From positions 806,001-870,000 of the forward strand of contig NZ_JABBGC010000001.1 in NCBI RefSeq assembly GCF_012927205.1: 64,000 bases of DNA, written 5' to 3'. This stretch comes from Chitinophaga fulva (GTDB taxonomy: Bacteria > Bacteroidota > Bacteroidia > Chitinophagales > Chitinophagaceae). The notes beneath the pieces were generated by a model. It did no database searches and had not been told where the DNA came from. It saw only the letters and a program-made list of their open reading frames with translations. Below, in pieces: positions 24,488-33,564 of this stretch. The translations under genes and the position numbers were made by a program. Position 1 is the first letter of the stretch. Each line of letters begins with the position of its first letter.

Positions 24488-25465
24488 ATGCAATTCAACA
24501 TTGCATTATTGTTATTGTTACCCACCTTTTTCTATGGAGGAAGGACCTGTGCACAGGCATATAATCCTACCGGAACAAAACTGGATGAAAGCCGATTGAC
24601 TTTATTCCCTGAAACTATCGTGGTAGACGATGCAACAGCTGATGGTGGAAAAGCAATCTTCCGACCTGCCAATGCTGCAGTTAATACCATGTGGTTCGGT
24701 CCATACGCTCAGTTTCAGGCCGGAAACTATCTTGTACAGTTCAGAATGAAGGTTACGTCCAATGTCAGTAATAATGCCCTGCTCCAATTGGATGTGATCC
24801 CCACCGGAGGGGCATATCAGCCCCTTTGGGTAAGAGCTGATATGTTTCGGGCCAGCAATCAATGGGAATTGATTACTATTCCCATAACATTGACAAACAC
24901 AGTCTCTAATGTTGAGGTAAGAGGAATTTCGTTTAGGCCTGGTACTACAGATGTATACCTGGATTATATCAATATCATCCCGGGAGATGCAAGAGGATTT
25001 TACACCGGAGAATATACCGTGACGAATAAAGGAGATGTAGGCATTGGCACTGTCACACCTGCAACCAAACTCCATGTGATAGGAAAAAGTAAGATTGAAG
25101 GAGATATGGATGTAGTGGGAAATATTAAGACGAAAAAAGTAAAAGTGACTGTGTCAGATTGGCCTGACTATGTGTTTGAACCGGGTTATAAAATGACTGC
25201 TCTTAGTGAGTTGGAACAATACATTCAACAACATAAGCATCTGCCTGATGTAATACCTGCTGCGGTGGCAAATAAAGAAGGTATTGATGTAAGTGATACG
25301 CAGGCCGTCCTGCTGAAGAAGATCGAAGAGCTTACACGATATATTATTGACCAGGATAAGCGTATTAACGCCCAGAATAAGCGCATCGAAGAATTGGAGG
25401 CGAAAGTTACACCCACCTCTCCACTACTGCCAATCCCACCACCGCCATCACACCATAATCCTTAA
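24488..25465 (+). CDS. secreted protein with jelly-roll N-terminus and tail-fibre-like C-terminus
   Basis: The 325-residue protein begins with a signal peptide ending CAQA. Residues about 30-165 look like a carbohydrate-binding or jelly-roll beta sandwich (AQFQAGNYLVQFRMKV, DVYLDYINIIPGDA). The C-terminal part resembles the shaft and coiled-coil end of the TMF/tail-fibre type common in Bacteroidota: GDVGIGTVTPATKLHVIG, SDWPDYVFEPGY, a QHKHLPDVIPA segment, then a heptad-rich coiled coil IEELTRYIIDQDKRI and a proline-rich tail. It is therefore likely a trimeric surface adhesin-like protein. The gene stands alone, with no phage genes near. Its last 59 bases overlap the end of the sigma-factor gene on the opposite strand. 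Confidence 0.75.
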   Translation: MQFNIALLLLLPTFFYGGRTCAQAYNPTGTKLDESRLTLFPETIVVDDATADGGKAIFRPANAAVNTMWFGPYAQFQAGNYLVQFRMKVTSNVSNNALLQLDVIPTGGAYQPLWVRADMFRASNQWELITIPITLTNTVSNVEVRGISFRPGTTDVYLDYINIIPGDARGFYTGEYTVTNKGDVGIGTVTPATKLHVIGKSKIEGDMDVVGNIKTKKVKVTVSDWPDYVFEPGYKMTALSELEQYIQQHKHLPDVIPAAVANKEGIDVSDTQAVLLKKIEELTRYIIDQDKRINAQNKRIEELEAKVTPTSPLLPIPPPPSHHNP

Positions 25466-26003
25466 ACTCGCTCCGCATCACCTGTAGCGCTTTCCCCATA
25501 TGCTTTTCTACCGCTTTCACGGAGATGCCTAAACGCTCTGCTATTTCCTTATAAGACAATTCATCTCTTCTGCTCAACAGAAAAATCTCTCTGCTCCGGG
25601 AGCTGAGTCTGTCCAGCGCTTCGCCGAAACGTTTCTCCAGTAATTGCAGATCGTAGTTACAGGTGCTTTCGGTGGCTTCGGGGATGAGCAGCTGTTGATG
25701 ATGCTGTTCATGAATGAGAGAGTTGCGCAGTTCGTTGAGGATGCGGTTACGCAGGGCGCTGTGCAGATAGGCGCGCAGGTTGATGATCTCGCCGAGCGAC
25801 GATCGTTTCCGGTACAGGGTAAGAAATATTTCCTGTAGCAGGTCTTCCAGCAAATGCGGCACGGGCAGCTTTTTAAAAGCGGCCAGGTATAGCGCCTGGG
25901 CATGGCGGTCGTACAACGTTTTGAAGGCGTTGTTATCGTCGCGTGCCAGCAGTGCTATGAGTTCGTGGTCGGATAAGGTGGAATACGCGGTCATTCGGGG
26001 CAA
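25407..26003 (-). CDS. ECF RNA polymerase sigma factor (FecI type)
   Basis: The 198-residue product (or 195 from the ATG at 25994) has sigma region 2 with a DNNAFKTLYDRHAQALYL and LLEDLLQEIFLTLYRKR pattern, and region 4 with REIFLLSRRDELSYKEIAERLGIS, a clear helix-turn-helix. A short hydrophobic tail (VMAVVGLAVV) follows, common in Bacteroidota ECF factors. It is divergent from the FecR gene and heads glycan locus 1, so it probably drives the SusC/D operon when the anti-sigma FecR is triggered through the receptor. Its 3' end overlaps the neighbouring gene on the other strand by 59 bases. Confidence 0.92.
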   Translation of the reverse strand: MPRMTAYSTLSDHELIALLARDDNNAFKTLYDRHAQALYLAAFKKLPVPHLLEDLLQEIFLTLYRKRSSLGEIINLRAYLHSALRNRILNELRNSLIHEQHHQQLLIPEATESTCNYDLQLLEKRFGEALDRLSSRSREIFLLSRRDELSYKEIAERLGISVKAVEKHMGKALQVMRSEFKDYGVMAVVGLAVVERWV

Positions 26004-26082
26004 AAGTTAAAAAAATAAAAGCGATGTTGATAGTATCTCCCTAAAAAAGAAAAAAGAAGGGGTAGGGTGGGTAAAAAGTTAT

Positions 26083-27078
26083 GTGTCTTATATAGACATG
26101 CAACCAGATACAACCGATCGGCAGCTGTTGGTGCTGCTGGACAAATACCTGAAGGGGGACTGTACGGAACAGGAACGGCAGCTGCTGGAGTCCTGGTACG
26201 AAGCCTATGAATCCCGGCTGGCGGATGAAGGTCCTGCTGAACTGCCCGCGCTGTATGACCGTATGGTAGTGCAGTTACAGGCCGAACAGGAATGGGCGGT
26301 GCCGGTTAAAAAAATGCGTGGCTGGTGGAAAGCCGCGGCGGCGGTGCTGGTCCTGGTGGCGGGCACGATGCTGTTTTGGGTTTTACGCGCTCCCCGGATG
26401 GAAGAAGTACGCACCCTGGCGGGGCATCACCGGCAGGTGACCCTCCCCGATGGCACACTGGTATGGCTCAACGTCAGCAGCAGCCTGAAATACAGCACCG
26501 GTATGAAAAACGGCAAACGCGACGTGTACCTGGAAGGCGAAGGCTATTTCAATGTGACAACTAACGGCCTCCACCCTTTTATCATTCATACGAAAGACAT
26601 CACGGTAAAAGTACTGGGCACCCGGTTTAATCTGAAAGCCTACACCGGCGAATCACTGGAAACGTCCCTCCTGCAGGGAAAAGTGGCGGTAAGCCTGAAC
26701 AACCTGCCGGAGAAATCATTGCAGCTGTCACCACAACATAAACTGACACTTACCCGCAAAGCAGACGCTGAACAGGCCACAGGAGAAGACTGGGGTGAGT
26801 TTATAGCGGAAGTATTGCCTATCCAGCGGGAGGGCGAAACCGAAACACTCTGGCAGAAAGACAAAATGGAATTCCATGATAAATCATTTTCCGAGCTGGC
26901 CAGGATAATGGAAAGATGGTATGGCAAAACCATCGTTATTAAAGACGCATCGCTGAACAGTAACCGGTTCAACGGTACCTTCCGCCGGGAAGATATCAAC
27001 CGGGCACTGAAAGCCCTGCAAATCACCGCCGACTTTAACTATAAAATCAAGGGAGACACCGTAATCATTTATAAATAA
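26083..27078 (+). CDS. FecR family anti-sigma factor
   Basis: The 331-residue protein (316 or so if it begins at the second ATG, 26098) has a cytoplasmic N-terminal sigma-binding segment of about 85 residues and one transmembrane helix (AAAAVLVLVAGTMLFWVL). The periplasmic part has the FecR core: GHHRQVTLPDGTLVWLN, the EGEGYFNV and VKVLGTRFN strands. It ends with a C-terminal domain (FNGTFRREDINRALKALQ) that usually contacts the STN domain of the receptor. It is divergent from the sigma factor and precedes the matching SusC, so the three form a transmembrane signalling chain. The STN domain on the downstream receptor supports this. Confidence 0.93.
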   Translation: MSYIDMQPDTTDRQLLVLLDKYLKGDCTEQERQLLESWYEAYESRLADEGPAELPALYDRMVVQLQAEQEWAVPVKKMRGWWKAAAAVLVLVAGTMLFWVLRAPRMEEVRTLAGHHRQVTLPDGTLVWLNVSSSLKYSTGMKNGKRDVYLEGEGYFNVTTNGLHPFIIHTKDITVKVLGTRFNLKAYTGESLETSLLQGKVAVSLNNLPEKSLQLSPQHKLTLTRKADAEQATGEDWGEFIAEVLPIQREGETETLWQKDKMEFHDKSFSELARIMERWYGKTIVIKDASLNSNRFNGTFRREDINRALKALQITADFNYKIKGDTVIIYK

Positions 27079-27264
27079 TCAACCAAAGAACAGAACAATG
27101 CTAGTATCCACGACTATTCCACTGCCGGGCTAGAGCCCCCTATACATCAATAAAAAAGGGAAGTGCGGCTACACCCCCCCTTTTGCCGTCAAACATGGAA
27201 TGAAACAACTATTTCCGTGCGGGAAGTCATGTGTTTCAAATTGTCTAACATTCAAACCAAATGT

Positions 27265-30200
27265 ATGAAAAAAAAGCTGTGTCCACAACCAGCCATTCCC
27301 CGGTCTTTATTGAGAAAAACACTATTGTGTATGAAGCTTTGCCTGTTACTGATGACTGCTTTTGTCCTGCAATTGCGTGCAGCAGTTTATTCACAAACCC
27401 GTTTTTCCATCAACAACAAACAGATGGAAATGCGCCGGCTGCTCGAATGGATTGAAACAAAGAGCAGCTACCGCTTTCTCTACAACTATAAGACGTTTCC
27501 TGCTACAGAAAAGGTAGATGTGAACTTCGATAATGCCACGCTGCCGGCTATCCTCGATAAGGTACTGCAACAAACCTATACCTACCGGATACTGGAAGAT
27601 AACCTGGTGGTCATCTCGCCCGCCGAAAAACGGCAGGACATCACCGTAAAAGGGAAAGTGGTGGGCAATAACGGCATTGAGCTGATAGGGGTAAACGTAC
27701 AACTGAAAGGTACCAGTCGCGGTGCCGCCACAGACGAGCACGGTAACTTCTCCATCAGCGCACCCGCGAACGGGGTACTCCTTATCTCCTACGTGGGATA
27801 TGCCTCTCAGGAAGTACCGGTCAATGGTAAAACACAACTGAGCACCATCACGCTGAAAGCCTCCGACGCCGGCCTTAATGAAGTAGTAGTACTGGGCTAT
27901 GGCCAGAAACAAATACGGCAAAGCGTTACCGGCGCGGTGAGCAGCATACAGACCAAAGAACTAAAACAAAGCCCAGTAGCCAATCTGACCAACGCACTCG
28001 CAGGACGCCTGCCCGGCCTTATTACGGCGCAACGCTCAGGTCGCCCCGGTTCTGACTACTCTCAATTATTCATTCGCGGTATCAATACTACCGGTTCTAC
28101 TAACCCACTGATCGTTATTGACGGTCTCCCCCGCGGTAATGCTGACCTGGGCCAGCTGGATGCGAACGAAATAGAATCCGTGACCATCCTGAAAGACGCC
28201 GCCTCTACCGCTTTATACGGTATCCAGGGTGCGAACGGGATCGTACTGGTGACCACTAAACGCGGACAGGACGGCCCTCCCAACATACAAATCAATGGAC
28301 AGTATGCGCTACAGCAACCGACATCGTTCCCCCGCTTCCTGGACTCTTACCGCTCCGGTATTCTCCAAAATGAGGCAGCCAAAAATGATGGCATGCAACC
28401 GGTATGGACCGATCAGCAACTGGAATATTTCCGCACCGGCCTCAAACCCTATGACTATCCCAATACCGACTGGTACAACGAATTGATCAGGAACTTCTCC
28501 CCGCAAAAGACCCTGAATATGAATATCAGCGGCGGCTCCAAGTATGTGCGCTACTTTGTTTCCGGCTCCTATCTCCGCCAGGAGCCACTCTACAAGCATG
28601 CCAATGAAAATATTTATGATATCAAGTACAAATACGACCGCTTTAACTTCCGCTCCAATGTGGACATCACGCTGGACAAAAACACCGATCTGCAGGTGGA
28701 CCTGGCCTCCCGCCTTGAGAACCGTACCGGTCCATCATCCGACAGGGCAGATTTTGAATTCCTCTGGGTGGTGCTGTCGCAGATGACCAATAACCTCACG
28801 CCGGTAAAGAATCCCGACGGTAGCGTGGCTTCGGGCAATATGCGGGAGGACTTTTACAATCCTTATGGCCTGCTCACCCGCAACGGCTACCTCGATGCCT
28901 ACTGGCACAGCACCAATGGCAGCGTGGCGCTCACCCGCAAACTGGACTTCATTACGCCCGGCCTGAAAGTAAAAGGCCTCTTTACCTTCGAAAACTACGG
29001 TACCATCAACGTGGCGTTCGACCAGGAGTTTGACTCTTACCGTTATAAACCCGTTCCCGGCACAAGCGGTGGTATTTACACCCAGCACCGTACAGCCACC
29101 AGCCTGCAACGTTCCGGCGCTTCCAGCGGTGAACGGTATTACTATTACGATGTGAAACTGATGTATGACCGCGATTTTGCCAAACACTCACTGGGTGGCC
29201 TGTTGCTGTTCAACCGCAACTACCGCTCGCAGTCCGGTGATCTGCCACGGGTATACGAAGGTTATGTAGGCCGTTTAACCTACAACTACGATAAAAAATA
29301 TTACCTCGAATTCAACGCCGGTTACAACGGCTCTGAGAACTTCCCTCCCGGCCGGCGCTATGGTTTCTTCCCCGCGATATCTGCGGCGTGGATGATCAGC
29401 AATGAGCATTTCATGCCTAAAGACGGCGCGCTTAGTTATCTGAAACTGCGTTTCTCCCATGGTTATGTGGGCAACGATCAGGTGGGCAATGGCCGCTGGC
29501 TGTACATCTCTGATTTTGCTAAAACCGACGGTTTTACTTTCGGCAGTGTAGCATCTGGTGTGGGTGGTTATGTGGAAAACAGGATCGGTAATACGGCCAT
29601 CACCTGGGAAAAAGCCTCCAAAACGGATCTTGGTATAGAAACAGGTTTCCTCAAAGACAAAATAAAACTGAACCTGGACCTGTTCCGTGAGCTGCGTAGC
29701 GATATCCTTACACAGGCAGGCTCCATACCGGGATACCTGGGTATCACGGCCGCGCTGAATCGCAACCTGGGCCGCGTGTTGAACAGGGGCGTGGAAGTAG
29801 AGCTGAATGTAAACACCAACATTAATAAGGTGGGCATCTTTGCGAAAGCCAACTACCAGTATGTAAAAAACAAGATACTGGAGATGGATGAGCCTAAGCT
29901 AGCTTATGCTTATCAAAGCCAGGTAGGCAATCCTATTGGCTATGGACTGGGCTATATCGCAGAAGGCCTTTTTCAGAGCAAAGACGAAATTGCTAAAAGC
30001 CCCAAACAGACATTTGCTCCTTTGATACCGGGAGATATTAAATACAAAGACATCGATGGCAATGGGGTGATTAACGAAGCAGACCGTGTTATGCTGCCCA
30101 TGCTGAACGTGCCAACAGGATACTTCGGTGTTACCCTGGGAGTTGATTACAAGGGCCTCGATGTGAGCGTATTGTTCCAGGGTGCTACCGGCGGCCGCCA

Positions 30201-30600
30201 GATGTATTCTGCGCAGCTGGTGTACAATTACCGCGAAAGCTACCGCCCTATCCACGAAGGCCGATGGACACCGGAAACAGCTGATAAGGCTACCTTCCCC
30301 GCATTACATCTCGTGGAAAGCAATATGTCCAACAACTTCATCAGTTCTAGCTACTGGATCAGAAAAACGGATTATATCAAACTGAAAAACCTGGAGGTAG
30401 GTTACCGGCTGCCGCGCGAATGGATGAGGAAAATTAAGCTGAAAACAGCGCGTGTATACGTAAACGGTATGAACCTGGTAAGCTGGGACCATGTCAACGA
30501 CCTCGGTGTGGACCCCGAAGCTAATACCGCAGACCGCTGGGGATGGCAGCCCTACCCCATCATGCGCATATACAACGCCGGCATTACCATCAACCTTTAA
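27265..30600 (+). CDS. SusC-type TonB-dependent receptor with STN signalling domain (locus 1)
   Basis: The start at 27265 gives 1111 residues; an earlier in-frame ATG lacks a signal sequence. After a signal peptide come an STN (secretin/TonB N-terminal) domain, residues about 50-105, marked FSINNKQMEMRRLLEWI and FDNATLPAILDKVL. A carboxypeptidase-like beta domain follows (KGKVVGNNGIELIGVNVQLKG), with a TonB-box-like EVVVLGYG, then the plug (VTGAVSSIQ, LIVIDGLPR, SVTILKDAASTALYG). The rest is the 22-stranded barrel. The STN domain signals to FecR. The protein imports large glycans or peptides together with the SusD partner next door. The substrate cannot be read from sequence. Confidence 0.93.
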   Translation: MKKKLCPQPAIPRSLLRKTLLCMKLCLLLMTAFVLQLRAAVYSQTRFSINNKQMEMRRLLEWIETKSSYRFLYNYKTFPATEKVDVNFDNATLPAILDKVLQQTYTYRILEDNLVVISPAEKRQDITVKGKVVGNNGIELIGVNVQLKGTSRGAATDEHGNFSISAPANGVLLISYVGYASQEVPVNGKTQLSTITLKASDAGLNEVVVLGYGQKQIRQSVTGAVSSIQTKELKQSPVANLTNALAGRLPGLITAQRSGRPGSDYSQLFIRGINTTGSTNPLIVIDGLPRGNADLGQLDANEIESVTILKDAASTALYGIQGANGIVLVTTKRGQDGPPNIQINGQYALQQPTSFPRFLDSYRSGILQNEAAKNDGMQPVWTDQQLEYFRTGLKPYDYPNTDWYNELIRNFSPQKTLNMNISGGSKYVRYFVSGSYLRQEPLYKHANENIYDIKYKYDRFNFRSNVDITLDKNTDLQVDLASRLENRTGPSSDRADFEFLWVVLSQMTNNLTPVKNPDGSVASGNMREDFYNPYGLLTRNGYLDAYWHSTNGSVALTRKLDFITPGLKVKGLFTFENYGTINVAFDQEFDSYRYKPVPGTSGGIYTQHRTATSLQRSGASSGERYYYYDVKLMYDRDFAKHSLGGLLLFNRNYRSQSGDLPRVYEGYVGRLTYNYDKKYYLEFNAGYNGSENFPPGRRYGFFPAISAAWMISNEHFMPKDGALSYLKLRFSHGYVGNDQVGNGRWLYISDFAKTDGFTFGSVASGVGGYVENRIGNTAITWEKASKTDLGIETGFLKDKIKLNLDLFRELRSDILTQAGSIPGYLGITAALNRNLGRVLNRGVEVELNVNTNINKVGIFAKANYQYVKNKILEMDEPKLAYAYQSQVGNPIGYGLGYIAEGLFQSKDEIAKSPKQTFAPLIPGDIKYKDIDGNGVINEADRVMLPMLNVPTGYFGVTLGVDYKGLDVSVLFQGATGGRQMYSAQLVYNYRESYRPIHEGRWTPETADKATFPALHLVESNMSNNFISSSYWIRKTDYIKLKNLEVGYRLPREWMRKIKLKTARVYVNGMNLVSWDHVNDLGVDPEANTADRWGWQPYPIMRIYNAGITINL

Positions 30601-30609
30601 ACCACGATC

Positions 30610-32253
30610 ATGAAACTAACAGTGAATATAAGAACAGGTATACTGTCAGCGCTGATACTCTGTATTTGCGCCTGCAAGAAAAACTACCTCGACAGGAAGC
30701 CCAGTGACCTGATCACGGAGGAAGAGGTATTTAAAAATATCGAGAATGCAGAACGCTTTGTGAATACCACCTATCAGAGCCTGCCCAATATATTCCAGAC
30801 GGGATGGCCGCTGAGCAGCGCCACGGACGAAACGAATCAGGCAATAGACAATTCCAGCGCAGACGCAGGCAATTTTAATACCGGTTCCATGAGCCCGTCC
30901 AATTTTCCATTGAGTTGGCAGTGGGAGGAGTATTACGGAAAAATACGCGCCTGTAACATCTTTCTGAAGAATTACGATAAAGTGCCTAATGACCCCAATT
31001 ATCCCGACCGCCGCTCCCGGCTAAAAGGTGAGATACTGCTGCTGCGCGCGTTTTACTATTTCCAGTTGGTGGTCCGCTGGGGAAACGTACCGCTGCTGCA
31101 ACAAGTAGAGAACCCTTTCGATAATCCGGAAGGCATCTACTTCAAGCGCAACAGTATCGAGGAAGTGCTGGGAGCGGTTATTAAGGACCTGGACGAGGCC
31201 ACGGTACTACTACCGCCTACTTATGCTGAGCGCCCCGGCAATTGGGGCCGGGCGTCGAGGGTGATTGCGCTGTCATTGAAAGGCCGCGCGTTGTTATATT
31301 TCGCCAGTCCGCTGTATAACCCAGCCAATGACCAGAGCCGCTGGACACGGGCCGCCAATGCCTGTAAAGCCGCGCTGGACTCGGCGCTCACCAACGGCTA
31401 TACGTTGAATGATAATTACGGAGAGATTTTTACACAGTATTTCAACAAAGAAGTGATCTGGAGCAGACCGGCACCCGGCGCATTTGGCGATGGCGGTATC
31501 GATCGGGAGATGAACCCTCGTGGCGCTAATGGTTATGGCAATGTAAATCCCATACAGGAACTGGTGGATGATTATGAAATGAAAAATACGGGATTACCGA
31601 TTACTGATCCGGCTTCGGGATACAACCCTCAACGCCCCTATGAAGGCCGTGATCCACGGTTCTATGCTACCATCCTGTATCCTGGCTGTGTTTGGAAAGG
31701 TCGTCCGTTGAACCCGAACAGTGATGACGCTCCCCGCCCCGGCCAGAATGCTACCAATTACTGGCCACGCAAGTATTTGCTGGAAGGAGTGAACCTGTTT
31801 TCCAGCACCGGCGCCACCGATCGTAAATGGGTGTTGATCCGTACTGCTGAACTATACCTCAACTATGCAGAGGCACAAAATGAAGTGGCTGGTCCCGGTG
31901 CTGACGTGCTCGGTGCCCTCAATGCCGTGAGAGGCCGTGCCGGTATTCCTGCTGTAACTAGCGGGACTAAAGAGTCACTCCGGGAACGTATCCGTCATGA
32001 AAGAAGGATAGAGCTGGCGCTGGAAGCCCACCGCTTCTGGGATGTGCGCCGCTGGAAGATTGCGGAGGTCACAGATAACAGGGAGATACATGGTGTGACG
32101 ATTACCGGCAGTGGTAATGTGACCTACAGTTACCCTGTTGTGGAGAAACGTGTTTTCGATCCTAAACGCGCTTACTGGTTGCCCGTTCCTCAGGCAGAAA
32201 TGGACAAAGTGAGCGGCCGTAATCCGGAGTTTGTTCAGAACCCAGGCTGGTGA
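30610..32253 (+). CDS. SusD/RagB-type surface lipoprotein (locus 1)
   Basis: The 547-residue lipoprotein has a lipobox at CACK (cysteine 22) and the RagB/SusD fold: an N-terminal tetratricopeptide-like half, with ENAERFVNTTYQSLPN and RLKGEILLLRAFYYFQLVVRWGNVPL, and a C-terminal half with the TAELYLNYAEAQNEV and RIRHERRIELALEAHRFWDVRRWK motifs. SusD binds ligand at the cell surface and sits as a lid on the SusC barrel. It starts 9 bases after SusC and belongs to the same message. Confidence 0.95.
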   Translation: MKLTVNIRTGILSALILCICACKKNYLDRKPSDLITEEEVFKNIENAERFVNTTYQSLPNIFQTGWPLSSATDETNQAIDNSSADAGNFNTGSMSPSNFPLSWQWEEYYGKIRACNIFLKNYDKVPNDPNYPDRRSRLKGEILLLRAFYYFQLVVRWGNVPLLQQVENPFDNPEGIYFKRNSIEEVLGAVIKDLDEATVLLPPTYAERPGNWGRASRVIALSLKGRALLYFASPLYNPANDQSRWTRAANACKAALDSALTNGYTLNDNYGEIFTQYFNKEVIWSRPAPGAFGDGGIDREMNPRGANGYGNVNPIQELVDDYEMKNTGLPITDPASGYNPQRPYEGRDPRFYATILYPGCVWKGRPLNPNSDDAPRPGQNATNYWPRKYLLEGVNLFSSTGATDRKWVLIRTAELYLNYAEAQNEVAGPGADVLGALNAVRGRAGIPAVTSGTKESLRERIRHERRIELALEAHRFWDVRRWKIAEVTDNREIHGVTITGSGNVTYSYPVVEKRVFDPKRAYWLPVPQAEMDKVSGRNPEFVQNPGW

Positions 32254-32283
32254 TAAAGGCTTCATCCCAAAATCCAAGACAAC

Positions 32284-33564
32284 ATGAAACACATTCGATA
32301 TTATCTCCTGTTGCTGTTGAGCATACTGGCATTCAGCAGCTGCAAAAAAGACAAAGGGTTTGAGCACGATGCCTCGTCTCCCATTGTTATTGATAAATTC
32401 ACCCCGGCTACCGGCGGGGCTGGTACAGAAGTACTGATCTATGGCAGTAACTTCAGCCCGGACACCAGTCGTATATCCGTTACTGTTAATGGCGTAAAAG
32501 CTTATGTAGAAGGAGTGGTGGAAGATCGTATCCTGATCGTGGTTCCGCGTAAGGCCGGCAGCGGTAAAATAGCTGTTACCATCAACGGACAGGCGGCCGC
32601 CAGCAAAGAAGACTTCAACTATCAGACATCTTATGCGGTGAGTACCCTCGCCGGCAATGGCTCCGCCGGGTATGCAGATGGGAAAGGGCTTGCTGCCGCC
32701 TTTAATTTCGGTAACCGCTGCGGCCTGGATATTGATGCCGATGGCAACCTCTATGTGGCGGAAGCGGAGAACCGCCGTATCCGCAAAGTGGCGCCCGATG
32801 GTACTGTTACCACGCTGGCTGGTAGCGGCAAAAATGAATATGCAGAAGGCAAAGGCACAGCAGCTTCGTTTTTCCTGCCGATGGACGTGGTAGTGGATAA
32901 AGACGGCAACATTTTCACCTCCGACCCGTCCGCATGGACTATCCGCAAGATCACCCCTGATGGTACCACTTCCCTCGTAGGCTGGTTTGAAGCCTGGGGC
33001 ATCGGCATCGATAAAAGAGATGGTACCCTGTATTATACTGATGCCCGGGGCAATGGCAGCGTTTATAAAGTAAAACCGGATGGCAGCGCAGATCAGATCA
33101 TCACAGGGCTATCCTATCCTTCTGATGTGGCGGTAGACAGTAAGGGCAACCTTTTCGTGGTGGTGAACGGCAACTCCGTTATCCAGGAATATAAATACGG
33201 TACCTGGGAAAAAGGCGTTACGATCGGTCAGGCCGGGGCAACAGGCCTGGTAAACGGGGCCCCCAATGACGCCAAATTTGAATATCCCTGGATGATAGCC
33301 ACAGATGCAAAGGATAACCTCTATGTAGCTGGTAACGGTACCTGGGATGGATCATCTGTTAATACCAATCAATGTATCCGCTTCATTGCTGCCGGCACCT
33401 GGCAGGTAAGCACCTACACCGGTGGCAGCACCGCCGGCTTTGCAGATGGTACCGGCGCCGCTGCGTTGTTTAACGCACCCACCGGCGTAACAGTCGGTAA
33501 AGACGGTACCGTGTACGTAGTAGACAGGAAAAATAATCGTATCAGAAAAGTAATCGCAGAATAA
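32284..33564 (+). CDS. lipoprotein with IPT/TIG domain and NHL repeats
   Basis: The 426-residue lipoprotein has a lipobox FSSC (cysteine 20). Residues about 33-115 form an IPT/TIG immunoglobulin-like domain (FTPATGGAGTEVLIYGSNFS). The remainder is an NHL beta-propeller with repeats such as GLDIDADGNLYVAEAENRRIRKV and DVVVDKDGNIF. Proteins of this kind in SusC/D loci are surface glycan-binding proteins, taking the role of SusE or SusF. It is 30 bases after SusD and overlaps the next gene by one base, so it belongs to the operon. The binding partner is unknown. Confidence 0.88.
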   Translation: MKHIRYYLLLLLSILAFSSCKKDKGFEHDASSPIVIDKFTPATGGAGTEVLIYGSNFSPDTSRISVTVNGVKAYVEGVVEDRILIVVPRKAGSGKIAVTINGQAAASKEDFNYQTSYAVSTLAGNGSAGYADGKGLAAAFNFGNRCGLDIDADGNLYVAEAENRRIRKVAPDGTVTTLAGSGKNEYAEGKGTAASFFLPMDVVVDKDGNIFTSDPSAWTIRKITPDGTTSLVGWFEAWGIGIDKRDGTLYYTDARGNGSVYKVKPDGSADQIITGLSYPSDVAVDSKGNLFVVVNGNSVIQEYKYGTWEKGVTIGQAGATGLVNGAPNDAKFEYPWMIATDAKDNLYVAGNGTWDGSSVNTNQCIRFIAAGTWQVSTYTGGSTAGFADGTGAAALFNAPTGVTVGKDGTVYVVDRKNNRIRKVIAE

